Assembly: GCF_003574465.1 (NCBI RefSeq)
Contig: NZ_KZ984618.1
Span: forward strand, 828-36,865
From: Methylobacterium crusticola
GTDB lineage: Bacteria; Pseudomonadota; Alphaproteobacteria; Rhizobiales; Beijerinckiaceae
Direction: 5' to 3'
Length of the DNA: 36,038 nt
In this document: in pieces, positions 33,329 to 36,038 of the stretch
Layout of the letters: each line of letters begins with the position of its first letter
Numbering within the stretch: position 1 is the first letter of the stretch
Made by a program: the position numbers and the translations under genes
The notes under the pieces: generated by a model
Seen by the model: only the letters and a program-made list of their open reading frames with translations
Databases searched by the model: none
What the model was told of the DNA's origin: nothing

Positions 33329-34282
33329 ATGACCGCCATCCATCCCGACGTCCAGGCCCTCCTGGACCTGATCCGGGAGGCCGGGAGCCCTCCCCTCGAC
33401 GCCCTGCCGCCCGAGCAGGGCCGGCGCGCCTACCTGGCGGGCCGGCGCTCGCTCCAGCCGCCCCCCGACCCGGTGGCGCTGGTGCGCGACCTCGGGGTGC
33501 CGACGCCCGCGGGGCCCGTGCCCCTGCGCCTCTACCGGGGCGCCGGCACGGCTCCTGACGCGGTCCTGCCCTGCCTCCTCTACCTGCACGGGGGAGGCTG
33601 GGTGCTGGGCAGCATCGAGTCCCACGACTGGGTCTGCCGGCGGCTCGCCAACCTGACCGGGGCCTGCGTCGCCTCGGTGGAGTACCGGCTCGCGCCCGAG
33701 CACCCCTTCCCGGCCGCGGTCGAGGATGCGGCCGCCGCCCTCGCGTTCGTGGCCCGGGAGGCGGAGGGGCTCGCCGTCGACCCCGCGCGGCTCGCGGTCG
33801 GGGGCGACAGCGCCGGGGGCAACCTCGCGGCGGTGCTCGCCCTGATGGGCCGGGACGGGAGCGCGCCGGCGAGCGTCCTGCAGGTGCTGCTCTACCCCGC
33901 CGTCGACCTCGCCATGACGGGCGAGAGCTACGAGCGCGTCACGCGGGACATGCCCCTCACCGCCGCGACCATGCGCTACTTCGTCGACCATTACACGCCC
34001 GACGCCCGGGACCGGACGGATTGGCGCGCCTCGCCGCTGCGGGCCGCGAGCCTCGCGGGGGCGCCGCCCGCCCTGGTGCTGACCTGCGGCCACGACCCGC
34101 TCTGCGACGAGGGCCGGCTCTACGCCCACCGGCTCGAGCGCGAGGGCGTGCCGGTCACGGCGCTGCACCTCAGCGACCAGACCCACGGCATCCTCACCAT
34201 GAGCCGGATCGTGCGCGCCTCGGCGGGCGTGCTCGCCTTCGTGGCGAGCGGGCTCCGGGACGCCTGGGGCACGGCGGGGTGA
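33329..34282 (+). CDS. Alpha/beta hydrolase, HSL-type esterase
   Basis: 317 residues, cytoplasmic. The HSL (family IV) marks are HGGGW (87-91, oxyanion hole) and GDSAGG with nucleophile Ser161. The acid lies in the CGHDPLCDEG segment and the His in DQTHGI. The N-terminal cap (DVQALLDLIREAG) is typical. These enzymes cleave short- to medium-chain esters. Directly after a Baeyer-Villiger monooxygenase, it probably splits the ester or lactone formed there into an acid and an alcohol. GGGGAG precedes ATG 33329. It ends in a hairpin shared with the convergent yebC gene. Confidence 0.93.
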   Translation: MTAIHPDVQALLDLIREAGSPPLDALPPEQGRRAYLAGRRSLQPPPDPVALVRDLGVPTPAGPVPLRLYRGAGTAPDAVLPCLLYLHGGGWVLGSIESHDWVCRRLANLTGACVASVEYRLAPEHPFPAAVEDAAAALAFVAREAEGLAVDPARLAVGGDSAGGNLAAVLALMGRDGSAPASVLQVLLYPAVDLAMTGESYERVTRDMPLTAATMRYFVDHYTPDARDRTDWRASPLRAASLAGAPPALVLTCGHDPLCDEGRLYAHRLEREGVPVTALHLSDQTHGILTMSRIVRASAGVLAFVASGLRDAWGTAG

Positions 34283-34294
34283 GGCGCGCGCCTT

Positions 34295-34323
34295 CCCCGC
34301 GGGGCAGGCGCCCCGCCGCGGGG
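34295..34323. terminator. Hairpin between convergent esterase and yebC genes
   Basis: CCCCGCGG (34295-34302) pairs with CCGCGGGG (34316-34323). It ends one base before the yebC stop and probably serves both genes. Confidence 0.55.
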
Positions 34324-34324
34324 C

Positions 34325-35071
34325 TCAGGCCTGCAGCTTCGCCAGCAGGGCGTCCGAGACGGCGAAGTTCACGAACACGTTCTGGACGTCGTCCTGGTCC
34401 TCGATGGTCTCGAGCAGGCGGATCAGCTTCTCGCCGGTCTCGTCGTCGACGTCGACGGTGTTCTGCGCCCGCCAGATCAGGGCGGCGCGGCGCGGCTCGC
34501 CGAAGCGGGCCTCCAGGGTCCGGGCGACCTCCGCGAGGTCGCCCTGGCCGCAGATCACCTCGTGGCCGGCTTCGTCCGACTTGACGTCGTCGGCGCCGGC
34601 CTCGATGGCGGCCTCCAGCATGGCGTCGGCATCCGCCACCCCGGCGTCGAAGGCCACGAGGCCGACATGGTCGAACATGAACGAGACGGCGCCGGTCTCG
34701 GCGAGGCTCCCGCCCGCCTTGGTGAAGGCCGAGCGCACGTCGGAGGCGGTGCGGTTGCGGTTGTCGGTCTGGGCCTCCACGATCAGCGCGGCGCCGCCGG
34801 GGCCGTAGCCCTCGTAGCGGATCTCCTCGTAGGCCTCCGCGTCGCCGCCGGCGGCCTTCTTGATCGCCCGCTCGATGTTGTCCTTGGGCATGTTCTCGGC
34901 CCGGGCCGCCAGCACGGCGGCGCGCAGGCGCGGGTTCATGGCCGGGTCCGGCGTGCCGAGCTTGGCCGCCACCGTGATCTCGCGGGCGAGCTTGCCGAAC
35001 AGCTTGGAGCGGACCGCGTCGACGCGGCCCTTGCGGTGCATGATGTTCTTGAACTGCGAATGCCCGGCCAT
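34325..35071 (-). CDS. yebC: YebC/PmpR family protein
   Basis: 248 residues, full length. It opens [21 protein letters not shown], with the family blocks [58 protein letters not shown], and FMFDHVG. Members were described as DNA-binding regulators (PmpR) and more recently as factors that help ribosomes through proline-rich stretches. In many bacteria the gene precedes ruvC; here it does not. ATG 35071 is preferred to the in-frame ATG at 35182 because the family starts MAGHSQ and GGGGGAG lies six bases upstream. Confidence 0.96.
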   Translation of the reverse strand: MAGHSQFKNIMHRKGRVDAVRSKLFGKLAREITVAAKLGTPDPAMNPRLRAAVLAARAENMPKDNIERAIKKAAGGDAEAYEEIRYEGYGPGGAALIVEAQTDNRNRTASDVRSAFTKAGGSLAETGAVSFMFDHVGLVAFDAGVADADAMLEAAIEAGADDVKSDEAGHEVICGQGDLAEVARTLEARFGEPRRAALIWRAQNTVDVDDETGEKLIRLLETIEDQDDVQNVFVNFAVSDALLAKLQA

Positions 35072-35153
35072 GGCGCTCCCCCGGCGGCGAGCCTTGCGCG
35101 CGGAGAGCGCCGCCGGGGGCTCTCGACGCCGCAGGCGATTGAGGTGAGGCGGC

Positions 35154-35182
35154 TTATAGGCGCCAGCCCCCGGGGAAGACAA
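35154..35182 (-). promoter_or_regulatory. Probable yebC promoter
   Basis: On the minus strand TTGTCT (35182-35177), 17 bases, then CTATAA (35159-35154), which fits the alphaproteobacterial housekeeping pattern. It lies about 83 bases before the ATG. Confidence 0.55.
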
Positions 35183-35200
35183 TCGGGCGGGCGCGGGGTC

Positions 35201-36038
35201 TCAGCGCGCGGCGTCCCCGATGACCGCCCGGCGCAGGCGCGCCGACACGAGGTCGATGAGCGCCACGGTGACGAGGATCATCAGCACCAGGAAGGCGACC
35301 TGCTGCAGCTCCAGCACCCGGATCAGTTCCGTCAGGTACTGGCCGATGCCGCCGGCGCCCACGATGCCGATGATGGTGGCCGAGCGGGTGTTCGATTCGA
35401 AGTAGTACAGCACCTGGCTCGCCAGCACCGGCAGCACCGCCGGGACGAGGCCGAAGCGGATCCGGTGGAGCCGGCCGCCGCCCGAGGCGGTGACGCCCTC
35501 CTGGGCCTTGCGGTCCGCGGTCTCGATCGCCTCGGAGAACAGCTTGCCGAAGGCGCCGACGTCCGAGCACGCGATGGCGAGCGCCCCCGCGAAGGGGCCG
35601 AGGCCCACCACGTTGATCCAGATCAGCGCCCAGATCAGCACGTCGACGGAGCGGATCACGTCGAAGCCCCGGCGCACGGAGAAGCGCAGGAAGGGGTTGC
35701 GCACCACGTTGCGGGCGGCGAGGAAGGCCACCGGGGCGGCGAGGAGCGCCGCCGTCAGCGTGCCCAGGAACGCGATCGCCAGGGTCTCGCCGAGGGCCGC
35801 CAGGAAGGCCGGGAACTGGCCGCCGGCCGAGGGCGGCAGCATCAGGACCGCGAAGGTGCCGAGGCGGCCGAGCCCCGCGACGAGGCGCAGGAGCGAGAAG
35901 TCGAGCCGCACCATCGCGACGGCCGCGAGGCCGACCACGAGGGCGAGCGTGCCCGCGAGGGCGGCGCGGCGCCGCCACGGCGTGCGGAAGGCCTCGGGAT
36001 GCCGGCCGCGCAGGCCCGCGAGATCGGCCCGCGCGGCA
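35201..36038 (-). CDS. phnE: Phosphonate ABC transporter permease PhnE (5' end outside window)
   Basis: 278 residues are visible, open to the right edge. An N-terminal basic stretch (RGRHPEAFRTPWRRR) leads into the first membrane helix. The features that identify PhnE are VRLDFSLLRLVAGLGRL, FLAARNVVRNPFLR, SVDVLIWALIWINVVGLGPFAGALAI and the ATPase-contact loop ESNTRSATIIGIVGAGGIGQYL. It forms the inner-membrane channel of a phosphonate (or phosphite) importer, with PhnD as binding protein and PhnC as ATPase presumably upstream, beyond the window. A GTG at 35938 gives an internal start, but the frame and the family N-terminus extend further. Confidence 0.92.
   Translation of the reverse strand, partial: AARADLAGLRGRHPEAFRTPWRRRAALAGTLALVVGLAAVAMVRLDFSLLRLVAGLGRLGTFAVLMLPPSAGGQFPAFLAALGETLAIAFLGTLTAALLAAPVAFLAARNVVRNPFLRFSVRRGFDVIRSVDVLIWALIWINVVGLGPFAGALAIACSDVGAFGKLFSEAIETADRKAQEGVTASGGGRLHRIRFGLVPAVLPVLASQVLYYFESNTRSATIIGIVGAGGIGQYLTELIRVLELQQVAFLVLMILVTVALIDLVSARLRRAVIGDAAR

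Noticed and set aside
31127..34282. A 1051-codon frame that ends with the esterase
   Set aside because: Only the part from 33329 is real. The upstream part lies in the wrong frame over the monooxygenase gene, and a ribosome-binding site precedes ATG 33329.

Overview
The window is very GC-rich (I estimate about 70% or more) and densely coded on both strands. Short GC hairpins lie between most genes. The content points to a high-GC alphaproteobacterium of the Hyphomicrobiales, most likely Methylobacteriaceae (Methylobacterium sensu lato). Reasons are the PQQ-dependent alcohol dehydrogenase of the methanol/ethanol family, the HisC-TyrA pair, the poxvirus-type topoisomerase IB, the DUF3606 protein and the GC level. 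The taxonomic call is inference; the window holds no rRNA or tRNA gene. It looks like ordinary chromosome. I found no insertion sequence, integrase, phage gene or CRISPR array.

Layout. 1-4122 (mostly minus): the end of an unknown gene, an HD-GYP protein with a degenerate receiver, an Rrf2 regulator, dut and a CitE-like lyase homologue in one tight cluster, then a GntR/FCD repressor. 4123-8602 (plus): a divergent locus behind a perfect 14-bp palindrome, holding an MFS transporter, a DUF2848 protein, a polytopic membrane protein and an amidase. It looks like an uncharacterised uptake-and-breakdown pathway for an amide. 8662-12784: a DUF3606 protein, periplasmic asparaginase, a small conserved protein, a GGDEF protein and a LuxR-type protein. 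Both of the last two have receivers that lack the phospho-acceptor Asp. 12785-17244: topoisomerase IB, a glycosyltransferase, a methyltransferase resembling the ETF-beta lysine methyltransferase, and a patatin-like protein. 17534-24529 (plus): ispG, kup, hisC-tyrA and a patatin-like lipoprotein.

24530-25512 has no intact gene. It carries what I read as wreckage of a type II secretion operon (end of gspE, a gspF lacking its middle, the leader of gspG), then an orphan TGC-rich regulatory element. 25513-28594 is the most interesting part: a Tat-exported Rieske protein, a PQQ dehydrogenase with the Asp-X-Asp lanthanide signature but without the vicinal disulfide of methanol dehydrogenases, and a small exported protein of unknown function. 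No cytochrome c gene is present. The remainder holds an acyl-CoA dehydrogenase, an orphan branched-chain-type substrate-binding protein, a Baeyer-Villiger monooxygenase with an esterase (ketone to ester to acid plus alcohol), a YebC/PmpR regulator and a truncated PhnE permease running off the right edge.

All calls come from reading translated sequence and motifs; no database search was possible. Start codons were set by ribosome-binding sites and family N-termini where these disagreed with the longest reading frame.
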